Assembly: GCA_023212645.1 (NCBI GenBank)
Contig: JALBYC010000015.1
Span: 62,001-126,000, forward strand
Length of the DNA: 64,000 nucleotides
Direction: 5' to 3'
From: Farysia itapuensis
Lineage: Eukaryota; Basidiomycota; Ustilaginomycetes; Ustilaginales; Ustilaginaceae
Each line of letters starts with the position of its first letter. Within the stretch, counting starts at the first letter, position 1. This document shows positions 9,784 through 19,869 of this stretch, piece by piece. The notes beneath the pieces were generated by a model. It did not search any database, was not told the DNA's origin, and saw only the letters and a list, made by a program, of their open reading frames with translations. The position numbers and the translations under genes are program-made.

Positions 9784-12700
9784 CTAGACGAGCGAGTCTT
9801 GTATCAACAGGTAGTTGGCAGGCGAGAGAAGGGTAGGATGCCTTATGGAGGCTTGCCGAAGCATCTCCAGACCCGCACGCTGGGCGCGTATAGCTTCTTC
9901 ACCACTGCGATTGGCTCCAACGATGAAGCGAGCCGTGATCTCGCCCACGGCCACGGCGCATGCCACGACGATGAGGATGATGACAATCCAGGTGATTTTG
10001 GACATGGCCGTGTTGGCAATGTGCTCGTGGATGATTTCGAGAAGATCGTTGGCTACTGCTAGACGCTCGTTTAGATTCTCTACTCGTTCGTCCACTTCGA
10101 GATAGTCACGAATAGCGTCGTACAGCAGCTTGAGACTCGCTTCGGACCAGAATAGTTCTGGCGTGTCCAGTACGTTACTCGTCAAATTCACGTCTACTCG
10201 CAGCTTGAACAGTCGGCCGGTGAGACGGAGCGCCTCGCGTCGCTTGAGCTTCAGTTCGCCTGAGCTGGCCATCTCTTTGGGAATATGAGATGTGAGCTCC
10301 AGTGTTCCCTGCATGCGTTCTTCAAACACCGACAGCTTGGTCGATTGGGCGATGGCATGAGCCAGACTGAGCTTGAGCAGATGATTGGGCGCGCGAAAGG
10401 TGAAGAAATCGTTGAAAATGCGCGGGGCACTGATGTTGGGGTCGTAGCAGAAGTGGAAAGCCTCGCTCTCGCGCGCTTCCTCTTCGGCAATTGGCTCACG
10501 GGCACAGCCTGAGCTTAGGACGTCTTCAATGATGCTGCGCTCTTCTGCTGCGGAAAAGTTGTACAAAACAAGAACACCGTACGGCAGGATCACGAGTTCA
10601 GCCGACTGCAGCGCTTCCAGAATGGGTCGTGGGGTGTTGAGGTTGGCCGATGTGTCGTGGTTGTGCGAGGCCATGTTGGGGCCGGCGTAGCGTCGTTTAC
10701 GCCGACGCAGCTTGGTCTTTTTGCTGCGCCGTTCGGTCGGTTGGGTATCGGTAGAGATCAACGGCATGTCGGTATGATTTTCTTCCAGTGGTAAGGAGGA
10801 GGACGTGTTGACAGTCTCTTCGCCATTGGCCTGCGTCTGGTCAGTGTCGTGCGTGCCGGTGCGGATGTTGCCAGCAGGGATTTCGGCGATCTCGTCAAGC
10901 TCAGACTGGATTCGAGCAGCATCCACAGCGTCAGCACCTGGCTCTTGGCCAAAGTCCTCGGCGTCGGAGGTGTAAGAGCGTGGGACGAGCTCCTCGCCAC
11001 GCTCTTCTGCTCGTTGCTGCAGCATCATGTCACGCGCCCCCGCCGAATCTAGGTCGTTGATGGCCATTTCGTCCTCGGCTACGACGCGTGCTTCTCCAGT
11101 AGACGGCGTAGAGCGACGATAGCTGGGCCTGGTCACTTCGCCATCAACATCAGACATTGAGCTTTGACTGCCGGTGCGTTTTCGTTCCAGCAGACAAGGT
11201 CGACGTTCGCGTTCTTCATCAGACAGAGCATGCGTCTTGACAGGTTTCGCCAATGGGGTGGCGAGCATGCCTTCGTCGTAGTCTTCATCGACACTGCTGC
11301 TCAAAGGCACGTGCTTGGCGCTGTCAAGCGAATCGTCCCTGCCTATACCGTCCACAGACTCGCCCATGGCCGTCTTGTCTGCGGTAGTAGGACGATCGTG
11401 CTCGTTGGTCCAGCGTTCGGCCTCGCTTTCCCACGCAGATGTCTCACCACCACCTCGTCCGCCATCCCCTTCATGGCGACTCGAATGACGTCGAGTCTCG
11501 CTGTCTGATCCACGTCCCTCTCCGCCTTTGATATACCCATCCTGATCGATGTCTTCGTCTTCTTCGCCGCGGTGTTCAAAGTAGGTGCCGAGGTACCCAA
11601 ACTCTTCTCGCTGTTCGAGCTCGCGTTCACGACGCGATTCGGCGCCTGGACTAGCGCTACGTGGCTCGGGCGCTGAGCGCACGTTCGCCCGACCAAAGCC
11701 AGGCAAGAGTGGCTTTGTGTAGACGGCATAGGCGCATTCGTCGTACAATCGGGGTTTTACCCCATGCTCACGGCGCAAGAAGCCGAGCAGCGTGCCCAAG
11801 TGAATTGACGTCGAGATACTGTAGGCGGTAATGCGGGGAAGAGGGGTCATAAGACGGGCAGTGGGAGCCATTCGTTCGAACGTGTGATACACTGGGCCTG
11901 ATTTAGGCGGTCGAAGCGGCGGAGCACGCACCGCGGCTCCTCGAAAGGTAGTCGCTGCTTTTGCCTTGGGCTTCTGCGCGTGTCTTGCTTGAGCAGCAGA
12001 GACAGACGAGACTGCAGCACGGGCTAGGGCAGAGGATGCAGCCGGTCGTGACGACCCCTTAGTAATCGGAGGAATCAATTTGCCCGGCACAGGCACGGGA
12101 GCTTTGTGTCGATTGGAGGAGATGGTCGGTCCCGGTCGTGGTGTCGTGACCGGAACTTTTGCAGGAGGCTTGGCAGCTGACCCTGCCACTCGGCCTCCCA
12201 GTAACACGGGTGCTTGCGCCTCGCCCGTCGAACCGACGGCAGCCGTAGCGGGTTGACCTACGTCATTAGTGACCTCGCCCTCCTCTTCATCGTCATCATC
12301 CTCGTCATCGTCATCATCCTCGTCGTCATCATCATCATCTTCGTCGTCTTCTTCCTCTTCTCCGGGAAGCGGTGCAAGCTGAGACTCGGAAGGAAGCACG
12401 ACGTGCTTGCCGGATGTCTTGGTTGTTCGGACTGGCTTTTCCGTACGTACGGGAAGCGAGTATCGAGTTGCCCGAGCTGGCGTCCCCTTGAAGCGATTGC
12501 TCGGCAGAGGCGGAGGAGACATGGGAGCGGAGGCTGTCTTCTTCGCTGCTGCAGTAGATGCAGAGGGGCCGCGAGGTTTCGTGGATGAGTCTGGGGTAAG
12601 TGCAGCTCTAAGCAGACCCACAGGGGTCTGCGATCGCTGAGATCGATTGGAGGGAGTCATGCCCGGATCAAAGTCGCCAGGTGTCTCGTCATCAAACTCG

Positions 12701-12945
12701 TCCAGATCCTCCATCCTTGCTCCGTTTCGACCGGCAGAAGCTCCACCGGCTTGGGTGGACGAAGAACCTGAAGATGTGCTTCCAGCCCTGCGAGTGCGTA
12801 GAGACGAAGCAGTGGCCGAGATGCCGGACAAAGGCTGGGAGGACCTGCGCTGGATAGCAGTGGGCGAATCTGGAGCAGGTTTCCCTGCTCCCTCCTCGCT
12901 CTTTGGTAACAGCGTGGCGTTCTTGCGACTACCACTGGACGACAT
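9784..12945 (-). CDS. DUF155 membrane protein of the Rmd1/Rmd8 type
   Basis: The product is 1053 residues in one exon. The first 360 residues are disordered and contain an acidic run of about 30 Asp/Glu (DNA 12285-12365, GAC/GAG triplets). The DUF155 domain is split: the segment ITAYSISTSIHLGTLLGFL opens it near residue 370, a long Ser/Glu-rich insertion follows, and the conserved core resumes with AELVILPYGVLVLYNFSAAE. A single helix near the C-terminus, WIVIILIVVACAVAVGEI, would anchor it in a membrane. Yeast Rmd1 and Rmd8 (required for meiotic division) and mitochondrial RMND1 share this fold; their biochemical role is poorly known. The large insertion and length favour the cytosolic Rmd8 branch over RMND1, but this is inference. 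Confidence 0.85.
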   Translation of the reverse strand: MSSSGSRKNATLLPKSEEGAGKPAPDSPTAIQRRSSQPLSGISATASSLRTRRAGSTSSGSSSTQAGGASAGRNGARMEDLDEFDDETPGDFDPGMTPSNRSQRSQTPVGLLRAALTPDSSTKPRGPSASTAAAKKTASAPMSPPPLPSNRFKGTPARATRYSLPVRTEKPVRTTKTSGKHVVLPSESQLAPLPGEEEEDDEDDDDDDEDDDDDEDDDDEEEGEVTNDVGQPATAAVGSTGEAQAPVLLGGRVAGSAAKPPAKVPVTTPRPGPTISSNRHKAPVPVPGKLIPPITKGSSRPAASSALARAAVSSVSAAQARHAQKPKAKAATTFRGAAVRAPPLRPPKSGPVYHTFERMAPTARLMTPLPRITAYSISTSIHLGTLLGFLRREHGVKPRLYDECAYAVYTKPLLPGFGRANVRSAPEPRSASPGAESRRERELEQREEFGYLGTYFEHRGEEDEDIDQDGYIKGGEGRGSDSETRRHSSRHEGDGGRGGGETSAWESEAERWTNEHDRPTTADKTAMGESVDGIGRDDSLDSAKHVPLSSSVDEDYDEGMLATPLAKPVKTHALSDEERERRPCLLERKRTGSQSSMSDVDGEVTRPSYRRSTPSTGEARVVAEDEMAINDLDSAGARDMMLQQRAEERGEELVPRSYTSDAEDFGQEPGADAVDAARIQSELDEIAEIPAGNIRTGTHDTDQTQANGEETVNTSSSLPLEENHTDMPLISTDTQPTERRSKKTKLRRRKRRYAGPNMASHNHDTSANLNTPRPILEALQSAELVILPYGVLVLYNFSAAEERSIIEDVLSSGCAREPIAEEEARESEAFHFCYDPNISAPRIFNDFFTFRAPNHLLKLSLAHAIAQSTKLSVFEERMQGTLELTSHIPKEMASSGELKLKRREALRLTGRLFKLRVDVNLTSNVLDTPELFWSEASLKLLYDAIRDYLEVDERVENLNERLAVANDLLEIIHEHIANTAMSKITWIVIILIVVACAVAVGEITARFIVGANRSGEEAIRAQRAGLEMLRQASIRHPTLLSPANYLLIQDSLV

Positions 12946-13066
12946 TCTTGTGGGAAGAGATGGTGATGGTGCAGAACTGCGTACGATAAAAAAAAGGTCG
13001 GATTAAATTGTGGAGAAATATTCGAAAGTAAAATGAGAAAGTGCTACTGGTACGACAACAACCATC

Positions 13067-13453
13067 ATGGACAGCTTGCCGACCGAGTTCCGTGCGGTTC
13101 GCGACAACAGACCTCCGCCACCATCTGTTGGCCAGCAAGCGAGTGGTAGCAGAGGCAGCAGAGGTGGAAGAGGCAGCAGCGGATCGAGAGGCAACAGCGG
13201 GTCGAGAGGCAGTGGGAGACGCCCTCGAGGAAATCATTATGGTAGTGCACCACAACGTCAAGCCTTCCCATCAGATCCTGCCATGGATCCAGACCTCGTA
13301 CCCAAGCCACCGCATCCCGGCTTCTTCAGTCCAACCTTCATCGAAAATCCCTGGGCAGAACTGGAACAAAAGCTGGGACTACGGCCTCACAAGCCTATCG
13401 TTGGTGCTGCTGACACCGAACCAATTGCAACAAACTCACAGACCAATACATGA
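13067..13453 (+). CDS. Small RG-rich protein of unknown function
   Basis: The product is 128 residues and I do not recognise the family. The ATG is in a good context (ATCATGG). Residues 1-20 are polar and Pro-rich; about 24-55 is a run of SRGSRGGRGSSGSRG-type repeats, resembling RGG/RG RNA-binding or methylated low-complexity segments. The C-terminal half is different, with an ordered-looking stretch HPGFFSPTFIENPWAELEQK, which looks like a conserved short motif. It sits 121 bp from the divergent DUF155 gene and ends 33 bp before the ERG7 stop on the other strand. The good start context, the composition shift and tight packing support a real gene. Overlapping frames exist and none is more convincing. 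Confidence 0.6.
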   Translation: MDSLPTEFRAVRDNRPPPPSVGQQASGSRGSRGGRGSSGSRGNSGSRGSGRRPRGNHYGSAPQRQAFPSDPAMDPDLVPKPPHPGFFSPTFIENPWAELEQKLGLRPHKPIVGAADTEPIATNSQTNT

Positions 13454-13486
13454 AGGGAATAGTCCGTATGAATTCCGCCCGATTGC

Positions 13487-15860
13487 CTACCAGTCTAGTT
13501 CGCGTGCTGCCTTACCAAGAGCCCAGATGGTGAAACTGAACTTGTAGTTGGGATATGAGATTGCGCCTGAGGTTGCAGAAGAAGGAGGAAAGGTCAATTG
13601 GTCTGTGTCGAATTCTGCCATTGTATACAGGAAAAAGACTTACAGTTTCTGTTGTTCAGCGAAGTTTGCAAATGGTCGCAGAGTCAGCAGTGTATCAGAT
13701 CTCAGAGGTGCAGGAGAACGTACCGGTTGAAGATGCCTTCGATTTGCTCCTGTGCCCATGAGCCATCGGCGAGCTGACGGTCCATGATCACGCCAACTGC
13801 CTTCTTGATCTTGTCGTGGTGTGGGTACTTAGCATGAAGTAGCGTGATAATCACCCACGCTGTCTGCACCACTTGCGATTTCTCCGCATGAGTATACACG
13901 CCCGTCTCGCAGGACTGTGTTCCACGTCAATCAGTCACTGCCCAACGAGAATCTGCGGACAACTACTTACCTTGTACGTCTCACCCCAGCCACCGTCTGA
14001 CATTTGCTTGCTGATCAAAAAGTCACATGCTCGCTTCAGAGCATCGCTGTTTTCATAGGTATGTCCAGCCAGGCTCAGGCTTTCGACGGCAAACATGGTC
14101 GCGTAGGTAAAGCAGATGGCCCACGAACCGAACCAGCTTCCGTCGAGCCTCTGTTCGTTCAAAATGTACTTGATGGCACTCGCAATAGTCGCATCAATGT
14201 CTTGCCTTCGGTAGTCGTCAATCTTGCGGAACTTGAGCAGAGCCGTTACAACCGAGGTCGTGCACTCTGGGTACGCGTACTCGATCATGATGTCACCAAA
14301 CACTTCTGCTGGGTTGAGCTTTTCCAGGATTGAAGGTCCATTAATGGTCTCGTAGGATGCAAAGCCACCGCTCCTGTTCTGCATACTGAGCATGAGGTCA
14401 ATAGAGTCTCGCATGCGCTCCACTGAGATCTGTTTCTTAAGGTTTGGAACGCCTTCCTGGAGCATAATGACAGCTTTGAGTCCTTCGCCGGTACAGTCGG
14501 ATACCACATAGCTCTGTTCTTTAGTAGAAAAGGGCCATGCCCCCTTTGTGGCGAAGCGATAGCAGCTTTTGAAGTGCTTTGGATTTTGTTGGATTTGACA
14601 TTCGTCCAGCCAGGTTAGGATGTTTTGCGTCAATGCCTTGTTTTGCGTTCGAGCTGCCAGCCCAGAGTCGACCATGGCTTGAGCGATGAAAGATGTATCC
14701 CAGAGCTGTGATCCGTTGGTACCGGTCATCATAGCACCTTCTTTACCGATCCAAAGGAAATCTTTGAGCTTTTCTCGGTGCATTTTCATAGCATGACTGT
14801 CGTGACCTTCTTCGTTCCATCGAGCAATGTAATTGAGCATCTTGTTGACGGGACCGAGGCATTGATAGCCCGTGTTTTCATCTTCCAGTACCAGAAGATC
14901 GTACGCTCTCTTGATGCCAGCTCTTCGGATGGGCGGGATATGACACTTGTCGTAGGTCGCAATGATGGACATCATGGTCTCGAGAACCATCGTGTGCGGC
15001 GCGTATATGTCGACCTGGGCAATGTTGTTGCGTTGCCTCGGCCAGTCGATGGATTCATATGGCTGAACATACAGCTCTTCTCTAAGCGAGGCGATGAGCG
15101 GATCCATCTCTGCTGCAAACTTTGTGCCCCAGAGATATCCCATGGGTAGATAGACCATTCTGGTGTGAATCCACCAGCGCCAAGGGTGGATTGGCAACCA
15201 GTCGGGCAGCAGCCAGAGCTCAGGAGGAATGGGATTCATCCCCGCCCAGTCATAGCAATTGAGGATGGCTAGCCACAGCTTACCCCAGCTTGGAATGCCA
15301 GCAGCTCCACCGAGCTTGTGCAGTGTTCCTCTGGCTTTGACCATCATTGGATGGTCTGCCGACACGCCAATCAATCGCAACACGGTGTAGTTGAGCGCGG
15401 TACCAAAGACGGTTGAAACACCCTCAATGTGAATGCCCCATCCGCCGTCTGCTTTGTCGGCACGATGCCAAAGATATCTTGCGATTTCGACCTTCCACTC
15501 TTCAGGGATCGGAGTCTTTGTCACGTACATGCCAATGATGAGACCGGGGAGTAGAAACATGGGTCCGCCGTACTCGCCGGCCCAATGTCCGTCGTCACTC
15601 TGGAGGTGCTGGTAGAAGGAAAGCCCGTTGGCGGCAGCTTCGATGGGGGTTTGCGCGGCAGGAAGGTCGGGCAGGCCGGTGTCGAGGCCGAGCCAGTATT
15701 TGTCCTCTATCGTCTGCGGCCAATCCTTGCACTCCTGATCGCTACGCAGGTAGTGCCAGACATGACGTCCACCATCGGACACCTTTAGTCTCCATCGGGT
15801 GTAGTCTGTCTCTCCCAGAGGCGGCGCATCCGCCCGCTTGCTTCGCGTTGTTGGCGCCAT
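13487..15860 (-). CDS. ERG7: Oxidosqualene cyclase (lanosterol synthase), four exons including a 5-nt micro-exon
   Basis: The exon model is 13971-15860, 13724-13914, 13644-13648 and 13487-13566, giving 721 residues; the 13971 border may be off by one. The enzyme cyclises 2,3-oxidosqualene to lanosterol in ergosterol synthesis. Visible features are several QW repeats ([44 protein letters not shown]), the catalytic DCTAE-type motif present here as [11 protein letters not shown], and a C-terminal [20 protein letters not shown]. The DCTGE form is a mild variant of DCTAE and keeps the catalytic aspartate. Length is normal (about 730). The third exon is 5 nt (AAACT) between two canonical introns; skipping it loses the frame just before the conserved YPNYKF. 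It is divergent from the Kish gene with 115 bp between starts. Confidence 0.93.
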
Positions 15861-15975
15861 GGTCGTGTGTTAACGCAGCACAGGGTCAACACGTCAACTC
15901 ACGCCATTTTCCCAGAAAATCAAATAGACATCGAAAGGCATTTCCGTCCCTCCAACAACCAGCATTCACACAGAC

Positions 15976-16390
15976 ATGGTACGTACACTACGCACAGCCA
16001 TAGTGCCTGCATTCACTGACGTCGCTTTCTCACCCTTGAGTGGCACAGTCGGCACTGTTCAACTTTCACTCTCTGCTCAGAGTGGTCCTGCTGCTGATCT
16101 GCACGTGTACATACGTGCGAGCGACCGCACCTGGCCTCATCGATCGCAACAAGGAGGGGTGAGTAACACATCGCACGCTATGATGAGAGATCTCACAGCT
16201 AAAACTCCGAGTCCATACGTGTCCAACAGCTTTCTTGGTGTGTTCTTCAAGAGCGCAAGAATCGGTACGTGTCGAGAAAGCTGTGACTCTGTTCAAGAAC
16301 AATGCTGATTTTTGTATCTCCATAGGCGAACGTCTAAGTCCCTATGTCTCTCTCGCATGTCTCGTCATGGCAGTCTACGAAGTCGTCTAA
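15976..16390 (+). CDS. Protein Kish (TMEM167 family), four exons, first exon is the ATG only
   Basis: I assemble 15976-15978, 16049-16158, 16230-16264 and 16326-16390 into a 70-residue protein that starts [14 protein letters not shown] and ends LVMAVYEVV. It matches the Kish/TMEM167 family (about 72 residues) along its whole length: a signal-like helix, the [11 protein letters not shown] segment, [11 protein letters not shown], a short middle with [15 protein letters not shown], and a second helix. Kish is a small Golgi membrane protein needed for an early step of the secretory pathway in animals. The first exon is just the start codon, directly followed by gtacgt. All introns are GT..AG and 61-71 nt. 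It is too short and split to be found as one open frame. Confidence 0.9.
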
Positions 16391-16469
16391 TGCATTGCAC
16401 ACTCTGTTCAAGACGTGGGTTCCCGCGTGGTACGATCGCATTACTACTACAAAGGTGGCGTACATGTAG

Positions 16470-17267
16470 CTAAACTTTGGACTCGCGGTCCTGCTTCATG
16501 CCGTCCTGAATCCACTTGCTAGCTTGAGCAGCTTTCTCTTCGGCTTCTTTCAGATGCTTTGTTTCGAACTCGGGCGAGCGCATCTTTTCCACCCAGTCTG
16601 TGTTGCCATTGGGTACCTTCATGCCTTCTCGCACACCGGGGCGCTCCCAGTTTCGATCAATGTAGTCCTTGACGCTCTGAGGCACATCTTCACTCTTGAG
16701 TCCGGCCCACTTGTAGTATTGCAGCCAAGGGTAGGCATTGATGTCGGCAATCGAGTACTTGTCTCCAACGAGCCAGTCGTGGTCGCGCAGGCGGGAGTCA
16801 AGCACCTTGTACAGCCGCTTCGTCTCGGTCACGTAACGATTCTTGCCGTACGGGATGTCTTCTGGCGCATAGCGAACAAAGTGGTTGGCCTGGCCCTGCA
16901 TTGGCCCTACGCCAGAGTTGTTGAAGAACATAGCGACCAAAGCATCGCTCCTGAGGTCTTCGCCGTTGGGGTCATCGGTCCCCCACGAAAAAATGTGCTT
17001 CGGGTCGTAATGCTTTTCGAGGTACAAGATAATAGCGGCGGTCTCGTACACGCAGTGATCGTTGCGGTTGGGATCTTTGAGCGCTGGAATACGCCCATTG
17101 GGATTGATCTTGAGAAACCAGTCTTCTTTCTGCTCGTTCTTGCCCAGGCTGATCGCCTTGTACTCTACCTGGAACTCGTTTGGGTAGGCAAGCTTGAGCT
17201 CCTCGCACATGTTGGACACCTTTTGTCCGTTTGGCGTGCCGGCTGTGTATACAACGACGGGCTTCAT
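16470..17267 (-). CDS. Glutathione S-transferase, Ure2-like/GTT class
   Basis: The product is 265 residues in one exon. The N-terminal thioredoxin fold starts VVVYTAGTPNGQKVSNMCEE, then FLKINPNGRIPALKDP (conserved cis-Pro before the glutathione-binding ETAAI, residues about 76-80). The C-terminal helical domain has WLVGDKYSIADINAYPW, the N-capping box of GSTs. The form fits fungal Ure2-like GSTs, which conjugate or reduce electrophiles with glutathione in the cytosol. There is no prion-like N-terminal extension, so this is an enzyme rather than a Ure2 nitrogen regulator. A Lys-rich tail (EAEEKAAQASKW) is extra. It is convergent with the Kish gene, 79 bp apart. Confidence 0.92.
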   Translation of the reverse strand: MKPVVVYTAGTPNGQKVSNMCEELKLAYPNEFQVEYKAISLGKNEQKEDWFLKINPNGRIPALKDPNRNDHCVYETAAIILYLEKHYDPKHIFSWGTDDPNGEDLRSDALVAMFFNNSGVGPMQGQANHFVRYAPEDIPYGKNRYVTETKRLYKVLDSRLRDHDWLVGDKYSIADINAYPWLQYYKWAGLKSEDVPQSVKDYIDRNWERPGVREGMKVPNGNTDWVEKMRSPEFETKHLKEAEEKAAQASKWIQDGMKQDRESKV

Positions 17268-17455
17268 AGTGAGACTGGTTGATGTAGATGGGAGGAATGA
17301 GATGAGATGACGGTATACATGCGGCTACCTTTCCTCTCGCACGGTCCCATCTTCGGTAAAGCATCCGAATGCCGGTGGAGGCGGTGATTTATTTCCAGCT
17401 CACTCGGCATAGGCCAAAATTTGAACAGGGCTTTTAGTATTCTGATGGGGTATCA

Positions 17456-19045
17456 CTAGCAATCGACGACAACGGTGCTGCTCGCTGCTTTTCTAAGCCG
17501 GTTCATGACGGCCAATCCTACGCCATCATCTTCTAGTGCTTCGACAAAGATGATGTCGCACTTGTCACCTTCCAAATGCAAGGGGCCTTCATCGAGCGTC
17601 CGGAGGCCGTCAAACATTCTTCGAGCATACTCTTCAGGCTTGTTGCAAGGACCCAGATCGAACGTGTGGATCTGAGCCTCGGGCAGGTCCGGTAAGATCA
17701 GGGGCAAAAGAAGATGTGGGTGGAGACCTTGGTCTGTGTGTGTAGATGAATCTGCCTTTGACTCTCGGCGGATCCAGGAGGCCAGATCCGAGTCTGTAGA
17801 GCACATGATGCCGACACGGAGAACACGACTGTGCGTGTCTGTGCCCAGCTGCGCCCGGACGATGTCTGCAAAGGTCTGTTTGGTCTGTATGGGTGTGGAA
17901 GATCCTGACAGGTCGGCCACCACCTTTCCGGCCGCCGTCGATCGTTCACCGTTGACGGCGTTCGCAAACAGCCGTGAGGAAAGAAGCATAATCACTTTCG
18001 CGGTCGGACTGTAGTGCCGATACTTCATCCCTGGGGTTGTCGGATTGCTTTCTTGCTCGTGGCTACGTTCCATGTCTTTGCCGTAGATCCGCAGCTTGAT
18101 ATGATTCAATCCGCGTTCCAAAAGTGTCGTTTCAACCTGTTCTGCGGAGATACCGCCTGGCCTCAATATGCGAAGCTCGTTCGGCGCTGTAATGCCGTCA
18201 ATCACTGTGCTTTCTAGGCCTACATCACATGGCCCTCCATCAAGTATGTACTTGAGTCGGCCCTTGGGCTCGGAAGGATGCGAAGGATCTGCAGCGCTGT
18301 CCAGATGTCCGCCAAGATCCCGCATGACATGCTCAGCAGTGGTCGGTGATGGCCTGCCAGAAGCATTGGCACTCGGTCCCGCCATCGGCAGATCTGAAGT
18401 CGCTATCAGCGCCCGCGCTATTGGATGAGACGGCATACGAATGGCTACAGACGAGTTCCCACAAGTCACGACACTCGGAACTTTGGGTTGATCCGCGTCT
18501 ACCGGAAACAGCAGGGTCAATGGACCTGGCCAGAATCGCTGAATCAATGCGTGATAAGCTTCACTGCATTGGTACGTCGACGGCAGTAGAGTGTCGAGCA
18601 TTTCAAGGTCGGAAACGTGCACAATCAAAGGATTGTCGGCAGGTCGCTTCTTGGCTGCATAGATCTTGGCAGATGCCGTCTGCGACAGTGCGTTCGCACC
18701 TAGACCATACACGGTTTCCGACGGGAATGAGACTAGCTGACCATTGCGGATGTGCGCCGCGGCTATCTGCAGACTCCATCGAACGTCTGCATCGTGTATG
18801 AACAGCTTTGCCTTGCACAAAGGCTCGTCGCCTCTCGTGCCGTACCGAGAAGGTCCAGCCTCCTGAAATGTGATGAGATTAGGTTCAGATCGGCATGGAA
18901 GAATCACAGTTCGGAAGGTCCGATCGGGGTATCCGAGCAAGTCCTGACCGACAGACATGGTCGTTTGCGCATCAGTGCACATAATGCGTAGACTCTTGCC
19001 AGGAAGGCGTCGGGAGGTCTTGCAAACGGTTGCAAGGTATGCCAT
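17456..19045 (-). CDS. SUA5: Threonylcarbamoyl-AMP synthase
   Basis: The product is 529 residues from the ATG at 19045; inner ATGs at residues 22 and 30 are also possible. The YrdC/Sua5 catalytic domain begins near 90, with GQLVSFPSETVYGLGANA, KKRPADNPLIVHV, FWPGPLTLLF, SVAIRMPSHP and GPSANASGRPSPT. Near 270-300 come LDGGPCDVGLESTVID and LRILRPGGIS. The Sua5 C-terminal domain follows, preceded by the linker GMKYRHYSPTAKV. The enzyme makes threonylcarbamoyl-AMP from threonine, bicarbonate and ATP, the donor for t6A37 of ANN-decoding tRNAs. Yeast Sua5 is 426 residues. The first 30 residues (MAYLATVCKTSRRLPGKSLR) are basic and could direct a mitochondrial form if the first ATG is used, with a cytosolic form from an inner ATG. 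Confidence 0.94.
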   Translation of the reverse strand: MAYLATVCKTSRRLPGKSLRIMCTDAQTTMSVGQDLLGYPDRTFRTVILPCRSEPNLITFQEAGPSRYGTRGDEPLCKAKLFIHDADVRWSLQIAAAHIRNGQLVSFPSETVYGLGANALSQTASAKIYAAKKRPADNPLIVHVSDLEMLDTLLPSTYQCSEAYHALIQRFWPGPLTLLFPVDADQPKVPSVVTCGNSSVAIRMPSHPIARALIATSDLPMAGPSANASGRPSPTTAEHVMRDLGGHLDSAADPSHPSEPKGRLKYILDGGPCDVGLESTVIDGITAPNELRILRPGGISAEQVETTLLERGLNHIKLRIYGKDMERSHEQESNPTTPGMKYRHYSPTAKVIMLLSSRLFANAVNGERSTAAGKVVADLSGSSTPIQTKQTFADIVRAQLGTDTHSRVLRVGIMCSTDSDLASWIRRESKADSSTHTDQGLHPHLLLPLILPDLPEAQIHTFDLGPCNKPEEYARRMFDGLRTLDEGPLHLEGDKCDIIFVEALEDDGVGLAVMNRLRKAASSTVVVDC

Positions 19046-19869
19046 CCACAGAGTCCAGACGTGTCAGGAACGGCCAGAAAGTGGAGACTGGAAGAAACGA
19101 GAAAAAGGACAAAATGCCCGATGGAGCGGGATCGGGACTGAGCCACGATCAAGACGTAGATCTCCCGAGCTTGTTGCCGATGGCGTGCCGAAACGGAGGA
19201 ACTCCGGCGTTGTCCAATACGCACGTTTTCGGCCAAGTCAGTTACCAGCACCACCGAGGCTTGTCGATCTGGGTATTCGTCAACAAGCTATTTTGACGAT
19301 CAAGCAGAGTGCAGCAAGTCGTTGACGCCGTCAAAAGCGCCCACAGAATCATGCGTTGGCGCAAACAAGAGCCGATCCAGTGCAGTCTAATAATAATAAG
19401 CGAGGCTGCAGGAAAACCCTTTTTTGGTGGGCGCGCTTTCAAAGTTGGCCTGGACGCGCTCTAGTGTTGCTCTTTGATTTCCGTCTGAGACGGCACGAGG
19501 GCGGTAAATGGGCTGCCACGTGAATTAGAAAAGAAACGGATCACTGTGTGACTGTGTTGTGCTCTCGGAGTCCCCGTGTACAGCAACGCCGATCCATTTT
19601 TCTGGTTGGAAACTGGCTCGACTCCGACACCGAGCAAGAAAATCAAATTGGCTGCCAGAAAGGGACGTTCAACATCGTTCGGAGCGAAACGCAACACCGA
19701 CGATCTTCGACTTGCTTTTTCACCGGTCTCGTGGGCAGCAGTGTCTGCTATTTCATCTCACCCACTGCCCTCTGCCACTTTTGCTCCCTCCATCTCTCGT
19801 CTCTTTGTGTCCTTCTGTTCATTAGCACTGACTGCAAGGACGTCCTAGCCTCGCGATTGGCATTCCACG
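19046..19869. other. Gene-free 824-bp gap upstream of SUA5 and of the membrane-protein gene
   Basis: No frame here is convincing on either strand; those present are short or extend out of frame into the next gene. The stretch separates two divergent starts. A pyrimidine-rich run near 19740-19830 just upstream of 19870 is typical of a fungal leader. Confidence 0.5.

Noticed and set aside
16470..16475. GST stop codon TAG followed by CTA, like a stop-codon readthrough context
   Set aside because: The strongest known signal is TGA CTA, and the extension of about 34 residues that readthrough would add ends in no peroxisomal signal. The protein end SKV is not a PTS1 either.
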